Assembly (NCBI RefSeq): GCF_011386835.1
Contig: NC_088800.1
Span: 12,362,572-12,426,571 of the forward strand
Direction: 5' to 3'
From: Chrysemys picta bellii
Taxonomy: Eukaryota; Chordata; Testudines; Emydidae
Length of the DNA stretch: 64,000 nt
Under the pieces are notes generated by a model. The model was not told the DNA's origin, searched no databases, and saw only the letters and a list, made by a program, of their open reading frames with translations. The position numbers and the translations under genes were made by a program. This document shows, piece by piece, positions 35,325 to 46,653 of the stretch; positions within the stretch are counted from its first letter, which is position 1; every line of letters starts with the position of its first letter.

Positions 35325-35592
35325 AACATGATCTAGTGGCTGGAAGTTGAAGCTAGACAAATTCAGACTGGAAAAAAGGCGTAAATTTTTAATGGTGAGA
35401 GTAATTAATCATTGGGACAATTTACCAAGGGACATGGTGGAGTCTCCATCACTGACAATTTTTAAATCAAGATTGGATGTTTTTTTGAAAGATCTGCTTT
35501 GGGAATTATTTTGGGGGAAGTTCTCTGGCCTGTGTTGATGATGATCACAATGGTCCCTTCTGGCCTTAAAAAAATCTGTAAATCTAGGTACC
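35325..35592 (+). mobile_element. CR1-like LINE 3' fragment, sense
   Basis: On the plus strand it encodes a remnant of the CR1 C-terminus (KLDKFRLEKRRKFLMVRVIN, then WDNLPRDMVESPSLTIFKSR) and ends in CTGGCCTTAAAAAAATC. It is truncated and separated from any RT domain. The frame is short but unbroken for 63 codons (35347-35538). It is a different CR1 subfamily from the copy at 38234. Confidence 0.85.
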
Positions 35593-35632
35593 ATCATGAG
35601 CAATGAAAATTGAAGGGCAATTGGCAAAAGAT

Positions 35633-35912
35633 GAGAGGCAGCACAGTCCAATGGCTAGAGCTCTGGGCTGAGAGTCAGGAGATCTGGGTACTGTTTCTGA
35701 GGCTCTGTCACTGATCTGCTGAGGGATCATGGCCCAATCACTTCATCTCCTCATGGCTCTGTTTCCCCTCCCATCTACTGTCTGTTTCGTCTATTTAAAG
35801 TGTAAGCTCTTCACGGCAGGGACTGGCTCTCACTCTGTTTGTACAGCACCTAGCACAATTGGGCTGATCTCAGGTGGGGCACCTAGGTGCTCTCATAACA
35901 AATCAAAATTAA
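35633..35912 (+). repeat. tRNA-derived SINE, full-length type
   Basis: The tRNA-like head GTCCAATGGCTAGAGCTC and B-box region ATCTGGGTACTGTTTCTG, then CTCCTCATGGCTCTGTTTCC and the 3' body TTTGTACAGCACCTAGCACA. It joins both halves of the repeats listed separately at 63866 (head) and 11770 (body), which shows they belong to one family, probably the tortoise/turtle tRNA-derived SINE. Confidence 0.8.
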
Positions 35913-37394
35913 ATGGATGAACAAAGCACATTTAGTGATGCATCAGCCTTGCTCCTCCCTTTGGCATTTGCTCACTCACTTACTGCCCAAATTCAGTACC
36001 TGGCACCTGGTCTCCCAGGTGCCTGTGTGAATTAGTGAGGCTGGGCTGGACATCACCCAGTAACTTATGAGCCCCTGGAATGTGTTACTCTGAGGCCCCT
36101 CAGCCACCCACATCCATAGGTCTCTCGGTGGGACAGCCTCCCTGGAGAGCTTCTTGCTCTGGTGAGCGTATGAGAACACCCCATGCCTGACTCTCACTCT
36201 GAATGTGCTTAGCGTGGCCATCCAGCTGAGTGCAGGGGAATGATAGGCACACTCTACTGAGCATGTATGGGAGCCTTTTTGCCTTGCTCCTCAGTTTCCC
36301 CTGTTATTCCAAGCCAGTAATAGGTCCGGCTTCACTGAAGGCCATGGCTGCAACCTGTTTCCTGGGTGAGATTACTAGACCAGGACGGGATGTCTTGGCT
36401 CCCAGTCTGTAACCCCCCCACGCCCTCACCCCTGGCAATCAATCAGCACACACCAAAAAGCCCATCTGTAAAGCATGACAGTCATTTGGGGGAATAAAAT
36501 CTGTGGCAGATGAGAAATTGTATTTCAGATGGAAACCATAACATTGTGTCCTCTGACTGAGGAGATCCCCTGGGAAAGCAAGGCCAATGTGTGTCTCAGC
36601 TCTCGGGAGCTCATTCGTGGTGGGGGTTTGCGCGCGTGTGCGGCTCGAATAACAATCTCCTCTGTGTGTCTTGTGTTATAGTCAATCTGAAAAGCTGTGT
36701 CTGAAGTGAAGTAATCAAGTTGTCTCTCAAGCGGAAAGGGAAGGAGACTCTTCAGTCCCAGGGGAAAATACTGTAGAGCTCGAAAATATTTTCATTTTTG
36801 AGGGACTGAATTCGTGCCCATTATTTCCCCCCTCCGAGATGCATTTCTTCAGCTCCTGGGAATGGTGCCAGATTGACAGCCAGGCCTTCTGCATATTCCC
36901 CAGACAGGTGCAGCATGGGCAATGGAGCCACAATCTCTCCCCCGCACTGCTCTGTCACCGTGCCTGAGCCCTGGCCTTGGGATAAGAGCACCGTTCAGTC
37001 TCCTGGAACATTCATTTACTGGCCGCTGTGCTGAAACTGCAGGTCCAGCTGGGATGTGGACACCCTCATCCATCTGAAAATAGACTTAGGCCGCCAGTTT
37101 GGTTTCCATCCAGGAGACCTCCGAACAACCCTCAGCTGACAATAACAGGCTGTCACCAAGCGCCCAGGCCAGATCTAGAAAGCTCTCTATACCCGTAATA
37201 ATCGACTGAACCATACCATCCCTCCGGGTTTCCCAAAGATCATGGTCCAATGCCCTCGTCAGCAGTGCCATAGTGGTACTAGGAACAGGCCATATTTGAT
37301 TTTATTGTTCAGCAGTAAACGTGGTCATGTATACTCCGGAGTGGTTTAGACTCAGTAGTCTGATGTGTGCATGGTTAAAGGAGGGCTACTCTGT

Positions 37395-37632
37395 CTATGA
37401 GGCAGTATGGCTTAGTGGGCAGAGCACTGAACTGGGACTCAGGTAACTTAGGTTCTAATTCCTGATTCTTCCACTGGCCTGCTGGGTGACCCTGGGCAAG
37501 CCACTTCCCCCTCTCTGTGCCTCAGTTTCCCCATCTGTAAAATGGGGGTGATGCTACTGACCTCCTTTGTAAAGTGGTTTGAGATCGACTGATGAAAAGC
37601 GCTATGTATTAGAAGAGCTAGGTATTATTATA
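37395..37632 (+). repeat. MIR-like/CORE-SINE, well preserved
   Basis: Head GGCTTAGTGGGCAGAGCACT, B-box region GGTTCTAATTCCTG, CORE GACCCTGGGCAAGCCACTTC, then TGTGCCTCAGTTTCCCCATC, TGTAAAATGGGGGTGATGCT and a tail ending in GGTATTATTA. The order matches MIR-type SINEs, and it is the best-preserved copy here. Confidence 0.85.
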
Positions 37633-38233
37633 GGGCCAAATTCATCATTGGTTTAACTCCACTGAAATCAATGGATTAAATGGGCCCACTCAATGTTTGA
37701 GCAAGGAGCTCCCTGGCAGGGAGGCTGGGCAGTCAGAGGCGCTGCCCAGTAAGTTATATTTACAGGTGGCCAAGCAGCACAAAGAAAGCCAGTGAGTGTT
37801 TGGTTTTCAGATGAATTTGTACATGCCCCTTGTATATGATAGAGCGAGACACAGTGGCTGCTCCACACCTTTGAGCCAATTTTCATAGGCCAGTTCCGAG
37901 CCCTGCAAGGCAGCCTGACGGGATGTACAAAATTCCATATTTCTGGTGTTGTGATGTGTTGCGATGTCACAGAAGCGCAGCACGCTCCCAAAGGGGACAA
38001 CATCCCTGAAGCAAGATGAGAGACGCTGATAGAGCCTGTTGGGATGTGGTGGAGTGGAGACATAGGCAAAGGCCTCTGAACAAGGCAGAGAAAAGTTCTA
38101 CAAAAGGGGAGAAGCCCCAGGTTTGTTATCTAGTCAAGCAGTCAGGAAAGCAGAGGAGAGGATTGGTTGGTTTATAGCACCCTCTGGTGGCCAAGGAATG
38201 ACACTGGCAATGAACAAAGGATTCTGCTTTTTC

Positions 38234-38917
38234 ATAGAATCCTAGAATATCAGGGTTGGAAGGGACCTCAGGAGGTCATCTAGTCCAACCCCCTGCTCAA
38301 AGCAGGACCAATCTCCAACTAAATCGTCCCACCCAGGGCTTTGTCAAGCCTGACCTTAAAAACCTCTAAGGAAGGAGATTCCACCACCTCCCTAGGTAAC
38401 CCATTCCATTGCTTCACCACCCTCCTAGTGAAAAAGTTATTCCTAATATCCAACCTAAACCTCCCACACTGCAACGTGAGACCATTACTCCTTGTTCTGT
38501 CATCTGCTACCACTGAGAACAGTCTAGATCCATCCTCTTTGGAACCCCCTTTCAGGTAATTGAAAGCAGCTATCAAATCCCCCCTCATTCTTCTCTTCTG
38601 CAGACTAAACAATCCCAGTTCCCTCAGCCTCTCCTCATAAGTCATGTGCTCCAGCCCCCTAATCATTTTTGTTGCTCTCCACTGGACTCTTTCCAAGTTT
38701 TCCACATCCTTCTTGTAGTGTGGGGCTCAAAACTGGACACAGTACTCCAGATGAAGCCTCACCAATGTCGAATAGAGGGGAATGATCACGTCCCTCAATC
38801 TGCTGGCAATGCCCCTACTTATACAGCCCAAAATGCCGTTAGCCTTCTTGGCAACAAGGGCACACTGTCGACTCATATCCAGATTCTCGTCTACTGTAAG
38901 CCCTAGGTTTTTAAATA
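38234..38917 (-). mobile_element. CR1 LINE 3' end, young copy, antisense
   Basis: On the minus strand it carries an open frame of 128 codons (38705-38319) containing [40 protein letters not shown] and [19 protein letters not shown], the conserved C-terminal block of CR1 ORF2, followed by the 3' UTR and the tail at 38234. Because this frame is open and near-consensus, it is younger than the copies at 19868 and 29108. Upstream it continues in another frame ([15 protein letters not shown]) to about 38917, where it is truncated. Confidence 0.9.
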
Positions 38918-39389
38918 ACGTACCCATCCACCTACAAAATTTAAGCAGGACATAGAAGATACTTGCAAACGTTTTGACATTTGCACATAGGAGCTGCCAC
39001 GTGGATAAGCCTATTGATCCAACTAAGATCCAGCCTCTGTCAGGGACCAGCACCCGACTTTCCTAATAGTCTGAGTTTGTGGAATGGCGAAAGATATTGC
39101 AAAGGCAAAACGTATTTTCCTCACCCCTTTTAATGTATTTTTTTCTTTTTTCCTCTTTTCCCCATGCAGGGGAAGTATGAGCTAGTGAAAATGGGGAATC
39201 AAGACTCCTTGATCTCCTCCCCAGTACTGTCTTACTGGGAAACCCAGGGCAAATGACCTATCACATTGCATCCTTTTCCCCATTGGTCACATGGGGATAA
39301 CAGCTCGGAGTCCCTGACCTACCTCCCCTGAAGTTTTATCTTTGGCTAACGGAATAAAGTGAGAGTATTATTACTGGTACGCTTTGTCA

Positions 39390-39713
39390 CAAAAGTGGGA
39401 ATTCTTTTCCAATAAAAAACAAAATGAAACATTTCATTTCATTCTAAACCTCGGTGCAATTTTTTGATGAAATGATTCAAAATGAAAAGCGATCATTTCC
39501 AGTGAACTTGGAAATTTTCATTTTGTATTTTTCAGGCTTTTCCTCCCCTGTTCATAACCCCATCCCGTTTTCCAATGGCAAGCAAGAACAAACCAAACAG
39601 AAACATTTTCATTGTGAATCATTTCATCAAGAATTTTGGAAATTTTCAAATCCACAAACATTTTTCATGAAAAACGTCCCCTAATTCAAAAATATTTTTA
39701 ACCAGCTCTAATT
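39390..39713. repeat. AT-rich dispersed repeat ending AACCAGCTCT
   Basis: Rich in GAAACATTTCATTT, AATTTTCATTTTG and GGAAATTTTCAAA blocks, ending TTTTTAACCAGCTCTAATT. It resembles the element at 48058-48462, whose ends are AGAGCTGG and CCAGCTCT. Confidence 0.5.
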
Positions 39714-40062
39714 AAGACATTTTTCTGTTGCTAAGTTTTATCAGCATCCTGGCAGGAATTATTATTTGCTTTAGTGAGGGCTTTACCCCCATAATTAATA
39801 CCAAGGTTCTATCAAGTCTTATCTATGAGCTTGCTTTCCACTCACAAGTAGGCCCATTGACTGAAATTACTGCACTGGCTTCAATTGAATTACTCCCAGG
39901 CATAAAATTAAGTGTGTGCTAAGTCTTTACTGGATCAGGCTCTAAATAATAAATGATTTGAATTTCCTGTCTTGGATCATGAACATTTTTATTACCTATC
40001 ACCCTATTGTTTCTTTCCTCTTCCCCTTTCAGAGGCATGCTGGGCTAATGGACAGTGTAACT

Positions 40063-40693
40063 CAGGGTTGGGCAAACTACGGCCCGCAGACCAGATCCGG
40101 CCTGTCAGAGCTTTGAATCCGGCCCGCAGGATTGCCACCCCCATGGCACCATGGTCCTTGCGCTGCTCCCGGATGTCCAGCACCATGTCCCTGTGGCCCC
40201 TGGGTGGGGGGGGGGGAAGAGGGCTCTGCACGCTGCCCTCGCATGCAGGCACTGCCCCCCGCAGCTCCCATTGGCCGGGAACGGGGAACCACGATCAATG
40301 GGAGCTTCGGGGAAGGTACCCGTAGGTGAGGGCAGAGCACGGAACCCTCTGTTCACCCCGCCCCCCAGGGGCCACAGGGACGTGGTGCTGATCGCTTCCG
40401 GGAGTGGCACAGGGACAGGGCAGGCAGGGAGCCTGTCTTGGCTCCGGTGCGTGCCGCTGCCACCAAGGAGCCGCTCCAGGTAAGTGGCGCCGGGCTGGAG
40501 CCCGCACCCTGAACCTTTCCTGCACCCAACCCCCTGCCCTGAGCCTCCTGCTGCACCCCGCACCCCTCCTGCACCCCAATCCCCTGCCCTGAGCCCCTTC
40601 CTACACACCGCACCCCCTCCCACACCCCAACTCCCTTCTCTGAGCCCCCTCCCGCACTCTGGACCCTCGGGCCAAAAAGTTTGCCCACCCCTG
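40063..40693. mobile_element. hAT element, CAGGGTTGGGCAAAC family, with internal minisatellite
   Basis: A 631-bp element with ends CAGGGTTGGGCAAACTACGG and AAGTTTGCCCACCCCTG and the exact 8-bp duplication GTGTAACT (40055-40062 and 40694-40701). The interior carries GC-rich sequence and, at about 40500-40670, an imperfect tandem array of CCCTGCCCTGAGCC..TGCACCCC type. Long open frames on both strands here are compositional, and no transposase motif was seen. Confidence 0.92.
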
Positions 40694-40905
40694 GTGTAAC
40701 TGGACTCTACTGACAAAAGGAATAATATCTCTAATAATAGAAGAGGAGACAGAAAGACAGATCGAGAGAGAGAAACATTCAGAATATCATTAACTGTGAA
40801 AAAATAAAGAACAGGGTTCAGGGAGGAGAGTCACATAGCAACTATCACCAAGAGAGGTAGCGCACAGAAAGCCCCAGAAACTTCCTTATTGATATGCCTC
40901 TACCC

Positions 40906-41056
40906 TAGGGTGACCAGACAGCAAATGTGAAAAATCGGGACAGGAGGTGTGTGTGTGTGGGGGGGGGGGGGGGGGGGGGGGTAATAGGAGCCTATATAAG
41001 AAAAAGACCCAAAAATCAGGACTGTCCCTATAAAATCGGGACATCTGGTCACCCTA
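40906..41056. mobile_element. hAT MITE, TAGGGTGACCAG family, copy 4
   Basis: A 151-bp copy with exact target duplication CTCTACCC (40898-40905 and 41057-41064). It is longer than copies 1 and 2 only because of an expanded TG/G run at about 40948-40981, including 23 consecutive G. Confidence 0.93.
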
Positions 41057-41505
41057 CTCTACCCTAGGCTGCAAAGACTTCCTGTAGTGGCAAAATGGGG
41101 GGTTTGTTCTCCATGGCCTATATTGTCCTCAGTCCCTTGGTGCAGGCTGCATGCATGGGAGCTAGCTAGCACCAGCTGTGATGGTGGCATCTTGATGCGG
41201 ACGTCGGTCTACTAAGAACTGGGCTGTGATCCCATCAGACTCATTTTTAACATAAGATTCCAAACCACCCCAGATGGGAACAACTTCCAGCCACTTCCAA
41301 CTTCTTCTCCACTGGAATCGAGGTGAAAGGCTTTGAATCCCACCCAGCAGCTGAGTCTCACTCAAAAGGATCTCCTTGTGCCTTGTTATGCTCATGAGCC
41401 TAAGAGACTCAGCGAGAGGGGGCTTTATGGGTGAATCGCAACATCGTAGTCCTGCAATACATCGTTAATGCTCTTTAACAGCAACTCAGAGACAATTCGC
41501 CTTAC

Positions 41506-41604
41506 TTGTGTCAATGAAGACAGCGTCCACATAGATTTTGGTACAGAAGGAGCCCAAGATAAATCCACAGGCTGGTCCAAATACCAGCATTGTAAACAGG
41601 ATCC
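41506..41604 (-). CDS. SLCO3A1: SLCO3A1 internal exon encoding TM5
   Basis: A 99-base exon. It starts after the acceptor cag at 41607-41605 and ends before the donor GTAAG at 41505. It carries two leading bases (GG, completing a glycine), 32 full codons and one trailing A. The translation begins ILFTMLVFGPACGFILGSFC and ends with VDAVFIDT, a hydrophobic glycine-rich helix followed by the start of the third extracellular loop; this corresponds to TM5 of OATPs. The trailing A joins GT of the next exon to make serine (DTS-KLDI), where the human protein as I recall it reads TSNLDI. The preceding exon, which should end in the TM4-loop sequence SSLYI-G, was not found within the 22 kb upstream that is available. 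Confidence 0.95.
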
Positions 41605-41730
41605 CTGCAAAGAAGCAGAAAACAACACAGGGAAATTAAACACGAGGCACAAATCGTTCATCACACATTGGGCCAAATCCAGGCCGTACTGACATCAAGT
41701 CAAGATTTGCTTCCAAAGAATATTGTAGAG

Positions 41731-42041
41731 CGGGGTTCTCAAACGTTTTTTTGCTGGGCCGCCCTTTGAAAATATTTCAGGCTGGGACACCCTTCCCCCC
41801 GCAAGTGATAGCAAATTACTGTGCATAATCATAGGTGCATACTCATGGTATTGCCACCCTTATGTCTGCAGTGCTGCTGGTGGTCGTGCTGCCTTCAGAG
41901 CAGGGTGGCCAGAGAGCGGCAGCTGCTGTATCCCCCCCCAACTCCTCTTTACCCCCAACGACATTGTTGTGATCTCGTGATCCCCCTACAATAGCCTTGT
42001 GACCCCCTTTTGGGTCGAGACCTCCAGTTTGAGAAACACTG
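41731..42041. mobile_element. hAT-type element with 8-bp target duplication
   Basis: A 311-bp element from CGGGGTTCTCAAACG to CAGTTTGAGAAACACTG, flanked by the exact duplication TTGTAGAG (41723-41730 and 42042-42049). It starts 127 bp upstream (gene sense) of the TM5 exon acceptor. It is noncoding and of a different family from the CAGTGGTTCTCAAA elements despite similar ends. Confidence 0.9.
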
Positions 42042-42733
42042 TTGTAGAGCATGGAGATGTCATGCCGGTTGGACACTCGCTTTGAACACAAGGGCTCCCT
42101 CATAATGCTCTCTGCTCTGCCCCAGCTCCTCAGAGGAGAGGGATGGGTGGAGTTGAATGCCAGGAAGGATTTCTATACACCTGAAGGGATGGTTTGTAAG
42201 TGAGACATTTTGGGGACCAACCAGACCAGGAAGAGGTTCTGTCACCTCCTGCCCTGTAATCTTGGTGCCTTTATGCTGGGCATCTTTGGTTCAGAGCCTT
42301 GACACCACTAGCCCCTCCACAAGCACAAAGTCTTATCCTGGCTCCTCAGCCTAGTTACACTTTGCCAGTGACCCCAGTGACTCCCGGTCCTGAGTCTCCC
42401 CAAACCCTTCCACGCCAAGTTCTTAACTAACGGATACTCGGACTTTTCCCTTCTGGTTCCTCAGCCCCCCAAGGTGTGAAACCAGCCCCCAGCCTGCTCG
42501 GACATGCACACTCCATACAGTTTGCATACCAGAGACCTGCTCGGGGTAAAAATGAACAAAAAGCTGATTAAGCAGAAAACCCCCAGAGCCAAAGATGAAA
42601 TCATGAGGGGAAGCAAACACATGCAAGTTACACAGAAAACAAACATCAAAATGGAACCTCAGGCTTTACACTTTTAAATTAGATGAAACCCCTGTTTTAA
42701 TACAAGGTACCTATTGCCTTTGAACAGCGTCCC

Positions 42734-42944
42734 ACTGTAATGCCGACAGACCCCGGTCGTCAGCGGGCAGGATCGAACCGGGGATCTCTGGAGCTTAGTG
42801 CATGAGGCTCTACAGCATGAGCTAAAAGCCAACTTGCTGTTAGCAAAGGCTGTAGAGCAGACTCATTTTATCTCTCTTTCTAAGTGGTCTCGGTGCCACT
42901 AGATGGAACAGAACACCACGCCCAGGAGGTGTGTGGGTTACACC
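42734..42944 (-). repeat. tRNA-like dispersed repeat (SINE), antisense
   Basis: On the minus strand the sequence around 42827-42756 resembles a tRNA: A-box-like TAGCTCATGCTGTAGAG (42824-42808) and B box GGTTCGATCC (42779-42770). The flanks (ATGCCGACAGACCCCGGTCG on one side, GTGCCACTAGATGGAACAGA on the other) are familiar from dispersed turtle copies, so this is a SINE-type repeat and not a gene. No CCA or intact acceptor stem pairing was seen. Confidence 0.7.
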
Positions 42945-43289
42945 AGCAGACCTCATAACTGCAAGGGCGATTAGTGTTTCCCAGACAGCTTCCCAGGTGC
43001 TTTGGACAAATCCAGCCCTAGCACTGCCTCCATCCCCTCTCGCTGTATCTAGAGACGCTCCCTTTCCCTCTGCCCTCGCCCCATCCATCCTTGTCACTGC
43101 CACCCATAAACAAATCCACTAGCCCCACAGTACTCCAGGGGCCAGCAGAAAGTTGATCTGCTTATTTTTAGAAACCTCTGCAGTCTTCATCCAGCCCCCC
43201 CCCCCATAGCACCAGCTTCCTTCATGCATTTTTACACTGATGGCAAGAGACCCTTCTCCTCTGCAGCTCCCACCCCCTGCAACAGTTTT

Positions 43290-43400
43290 CCCTGGACCCC
43301 ACTTACCCAAGGTCACACCCATAGTTTGCACTGGAGAGGGGAATCAAATCCTGATCTCTCAGCCTGGTGCTTTAACCGCAAGGCCATCATCTCTCCCTTG
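43290..43400 (-). repeat. SINE fragment, antisense
   Basis: On the minus strand it shows a tRNA-like head (GCGGTTAAAGCACCAGGCTG, then GGATTTGATTCCC), then GGTGTGACCTTGGGTAAG. About 110 bp of a MIR-like SINE remain. Confidence 0.6.
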
Positions 43401-46400
43401 CATCATTTACAAAAATCTCCTCAGAAACCCTCTTTTCTCCCGGCCTCTCCCTTTCTCGCTCCCCTTATTGGTCTTGATTTCGGTACCAGTATCGGTGAGC
43501 TCTGTTTGCGCGCGAGACGCTGGAGGGGATAATGGTTGCTCCGTGGCATCAGTTATTAAAGTCAAGCCGCGCTCTTGAAGGAACTAATATGCTCCGAACT
43601 CAGGCAAAGTTATTTCTGGCCAGGCAAACTCTTCCATTCTGCCCAGCCAGGCTTTCGTCAGAGGACGTGGGGGGGGGGTTTCAGTAGCCTTGGTGTTCCT
43701 TCATGGGTATTAACAGACCGCTGCTTTTCTCCAGCTCCTCTCTGCCCCCAGCTGTGCAGATCATTTCTCTGATTGCTGAGAACTGCGCTATGAGAAAATG
43801 CTTCGGGATGAAATAATGTTTCGGGTTAAAGGGCTGGGAGGCTGCGGTTAACCAGTGCGTTACCGATCCGCCGAGGTGTCAGGGCAGCGGCAGACAGCTT
43901 CTCTGGATGGCTTCGCAGAGGGGACAAGGGATGTATCCCACTGCCAAACTGAAGTGTGAGTTTGATATACAGAGCGCAGGCAGAGGCAGGGTGGTGGGGA
44001 GAGAAATGTCCCAGCTGCACTGGGACTCAGATAGCAACTTGCAGGCCCCAGGGGGGAATGAGCCCCATTCAGCTCCTCTCATGTCAAGCCAACACCTCCT
44101 TCACCCGCCCCCATGAACAGTGTGAGGCTGGGGCACATCAGTGGAGTGGCAGGGTGGGAGCTGCAACTTTCAGGGAGCATTTCAACAGCTGAAAAGGCAC
44201 ATTTACACCATCTATTATACCAGCTCAATATGTCAGGGATAGGCTGGCCCCAGGCCTGTCTGGTAAATGGACAGTATTAAACCTGGCTGGACACAGATGA
44301 GGATTTCTCTGATGGCATCTGCCCTGGGAAAAAAGTTGTCTGCTTTAGCTTGTGCTCGTAGCAAGGCATCCTGGGAAGTGACCCTACCAGTTGAGACCTG
44401 GGCACATCTGGTTACTAAGATATTTGATGCACTTACCATGAAAATCAGGGTCCAGATACCCCAACAGAAGAACAGGGTCTGAACCCCAAATAATAAGCAA
44501 TTGAATTAACTGCTCATATACAATGTTGTTGTGCATAAAAAATATACCGAGTAAGGTCTCTTATGAAAGCTTGTGATGTTCTGAACTTGATGGTCATTAT
44601 GAGATATGTTTACAAACTGTGGTCATGAGTTCATGCATTTGTCTGTGTATATAAAACTGTACTCCTAATTCGTGCTACACTAATGCTAGTGCTATGCGGC
44701 GGTGGGCAGTCAGCCAGGGAGGGGCTGCCTCCCAACCAGATGAGACTAGCTCCAAGCACCGAGGAGAAGACAAATGGTGGAGCATTACAGTTAATGGGAA
44801 GACATTGAGACACCCTGGCTATCAAGTCAAGAGGGAACTTCTCCTGCTCTCCGTGACCATGCAAGAGAGAGAGACACACACAGAGAGAGAACTACAAACC
44901 CTTTTAAAAGCAAAGGGTTTGGAAGTGAAATCTAGCCAGAAACTGAGGGACAGCATCTAGGCGGGAAGCTGTCTGGGAAACACTAAGGGTACGTATGAGC
45001 AGAGGCTACATATGGGGGCACGTATGGTTAAGCACTAGGCCTAGCCCTCTGCAATGAGCAGAAGCGAGTCTCAAAATCCCTGCCTCCTTGCTCTCAAGTG
45101 CGCAGGGCTGCAGGGGTGGGGAAAGAACAGGCCCGTCTGAGCAAACACAGGGTCAGAATTTCACCTGCTGAAAATGGGCATAGCACCACTGAAGCCAATG
45201 GAGATGGCTTTTGTAAATCAGCGTGAGAATCAGCCCATAGGCTTAACATGATCCCCAGCATATGAACGAGACCTTATCTAACATGCACTCTTTGGGCCCT
45301 TGCCCAGGGACTGCACACAGATGATTTGCTATTGGGAAGCACAATGCTCTCAGGCAAACACGTCCCCATATTATCGTTACAACAGTTACAGCGATTGCTC
45401 TCTTCCTGAGATAAGGTCACACAGGGCAATAGAATGGCTTAGAGCGGAGACAGCCTCCCACAGACATCAATGTCCTCATAGCCACACTAAAGCCAAGACT
45501 AAATTCCCAGTACTCCCAATGGGCAGTGTGTATGTGGATCAAGGGTAGTATCGGGTCAGCAGCCAGGCTTTTCCAGCAATTCCAGGGCCATCACAAGGGC
45601 AGGCGATATGTAGCTTTCTGCAGCTTAGAATGAAATACACATGGTGTTGGGCTGGAGCCCAGAAGGCAGGCTAAATCAGCCGTGATTTGGGTCTGACCTG
45701 TTCTCCAGAGCCAGCGGGCATCAGTCCTTTCTTTGTGACCGGGGATTGCAGCTGCTGATTTTCACAAAGTGATTTGCGCTCTCTGGAGAGCTGTGATCTT
45801 TCAAAGGCTGCTGTTTGCGGCTGACGCAGGATCACTGGGGTAAGTCACACGGGGCATGTCACAAGAGGCCAAACCCTGAAATCCTTAATCCTCCGGCAAT
45901 GGGGTCATTGAAGTCAGTGGGAGTTTGGGCTGAGGAAGGGCTGAGTTTTGTCTCATGGTGTTTTCCTGTACAGCCACAAGTCCCAGCTCCAGCTGTGTCA
46001 GACTCCACTTGGCCCACTTGAATCAGAGCTTGGTTTGGGACTGCCATGACCGAGAGAGGGACAGAGACAGATCTGAGGGAGCAAGACATCGGCATGTGAC
46101 ATAGGGGACCCATTTTCTAAAGCAGGGAGCGAACAAGAAGGTGTTAGGCAAGCTGATAAAGCATTAGAGACTGGTAAAACTGAACACCGGAAAACTATCC
46201 GTTCTGAAATTTCACCACTAGAGGGCACTGTGGGATTAAAGTGTCTGCTAAAAGAAGATTTTTAAAAGTATTTTATGTTAAAACATTAAATTATCTTTCA
46301 CCTCCAGGTTAATTGCAATTACCCTCCCCCCCACAAAGTTAACTGTGGTTTTGACTTCTCTTAAAGTTTACACTTAAATCAAGTCTACAGGAAGCTCTCC

Positions 46401-46442
46401 ACATGCTCCTCTTAACACCCTCCACGTAACAACAATATATTA

Positions 46443-46653
46443 CAAGGTAGTCCTTGAGTTTACGACGTTTGAGTTACGACCAATAGCATTTACGACGTTT
46501 CTAAACTGACATCCTGTTTCGACTTTCTGATGTTGCTTTTGACTTTACGATGCTCAAGCCGACATTGTTCCTGTGTGAAAATCGAGTTACAACGTTTCGA
46601 CTTAAGACATGATGTTCAGGAATCAATTGCATTGTGAGTCCGAGGACTGCCTG
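46443..46653. mobile_element. Tc1/mariner-type MITE (TA target duplication)
   Basis: A 211-bp element with imperfect inverted ends CAAGGTAGTCCTTGAG and CCGAGGACTGCCTG flanked by TA on both sides. The interior has repeated TACGACGTTT-like blocks (GAGTTTACGACGTTTGAG, CATTTACGACGTTTC) in both orientations. The ends resemble Tigger-type elements (CAGGCAGTCCTCG). Confidence 0.7.

Larger units (their letters stand above)
33849..41505 (-). other. SLCO3A1 intron (7657 bp)
   Basis: Contains SINEs (34015, 35633, 37395), two CR1 pieces (35325-35592, 38234-38917), an AT-rich repeat (39390-39713), a large hAT element (40063-40693) and a hAT MITE (40906-41056). The GC-rich stretch 34550-35310 is open in several frames on both strands but has no recognisable protein domain. 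The stretches 35920-37390 and 37640-38230 show nothing recognisable. Confidence 0.65.
1041..41604 (-). other. SLCO3A1: SLCO3A1 gene, internal segment (seven coding exons)
   Basis: The span of the recognised coding exons of the organic anion transporter OATP3A1, a 12-pass plasma-membrane carrier of the SLC21/SLCO family that moves prostaglandins, thyroid hormone and other organic anions. Identification rests on near-identity of all exon translations with the SLCO3A1 protein as I know it, including the OATP signature and the Kazal-like loop. Intron lengths in transcription order are 7657, 15266, 4100, 1629, 6638 and 4167 bp. All junctions are GT-AG and in phase: the seven exons give 1107 bases, exactly 369 codons including split ones, with no stop or frameshift. 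Exons for the N-terminus through TM4 and for the C-terminus (end of TM11, TM12, cytoplasmic tail) are not in the window. Confidence 0.95.

Noticed and set aside
40105..40716. 203-codon minus-strand open frame
   Set aside because: It lies inside the 40063-40693 hAT element and its minisatellite, and it lacks transposase motifs.
42756..42827. A functional tRNA gene on the minus strand
   Set aside because: The Pol III boxes are good, but acceptor-stem pairing was not evident and the flanks are dispersed-repeat sequence.
44480..45000. Solo long terminal repeat of an endogenous retrovirus
   Set aside because: Some features suggest it (a TATATAAAA-like box near 44650 and a transcript-like layout), but no terminal TG..CA pair, duplication or partner LTR could be shown.
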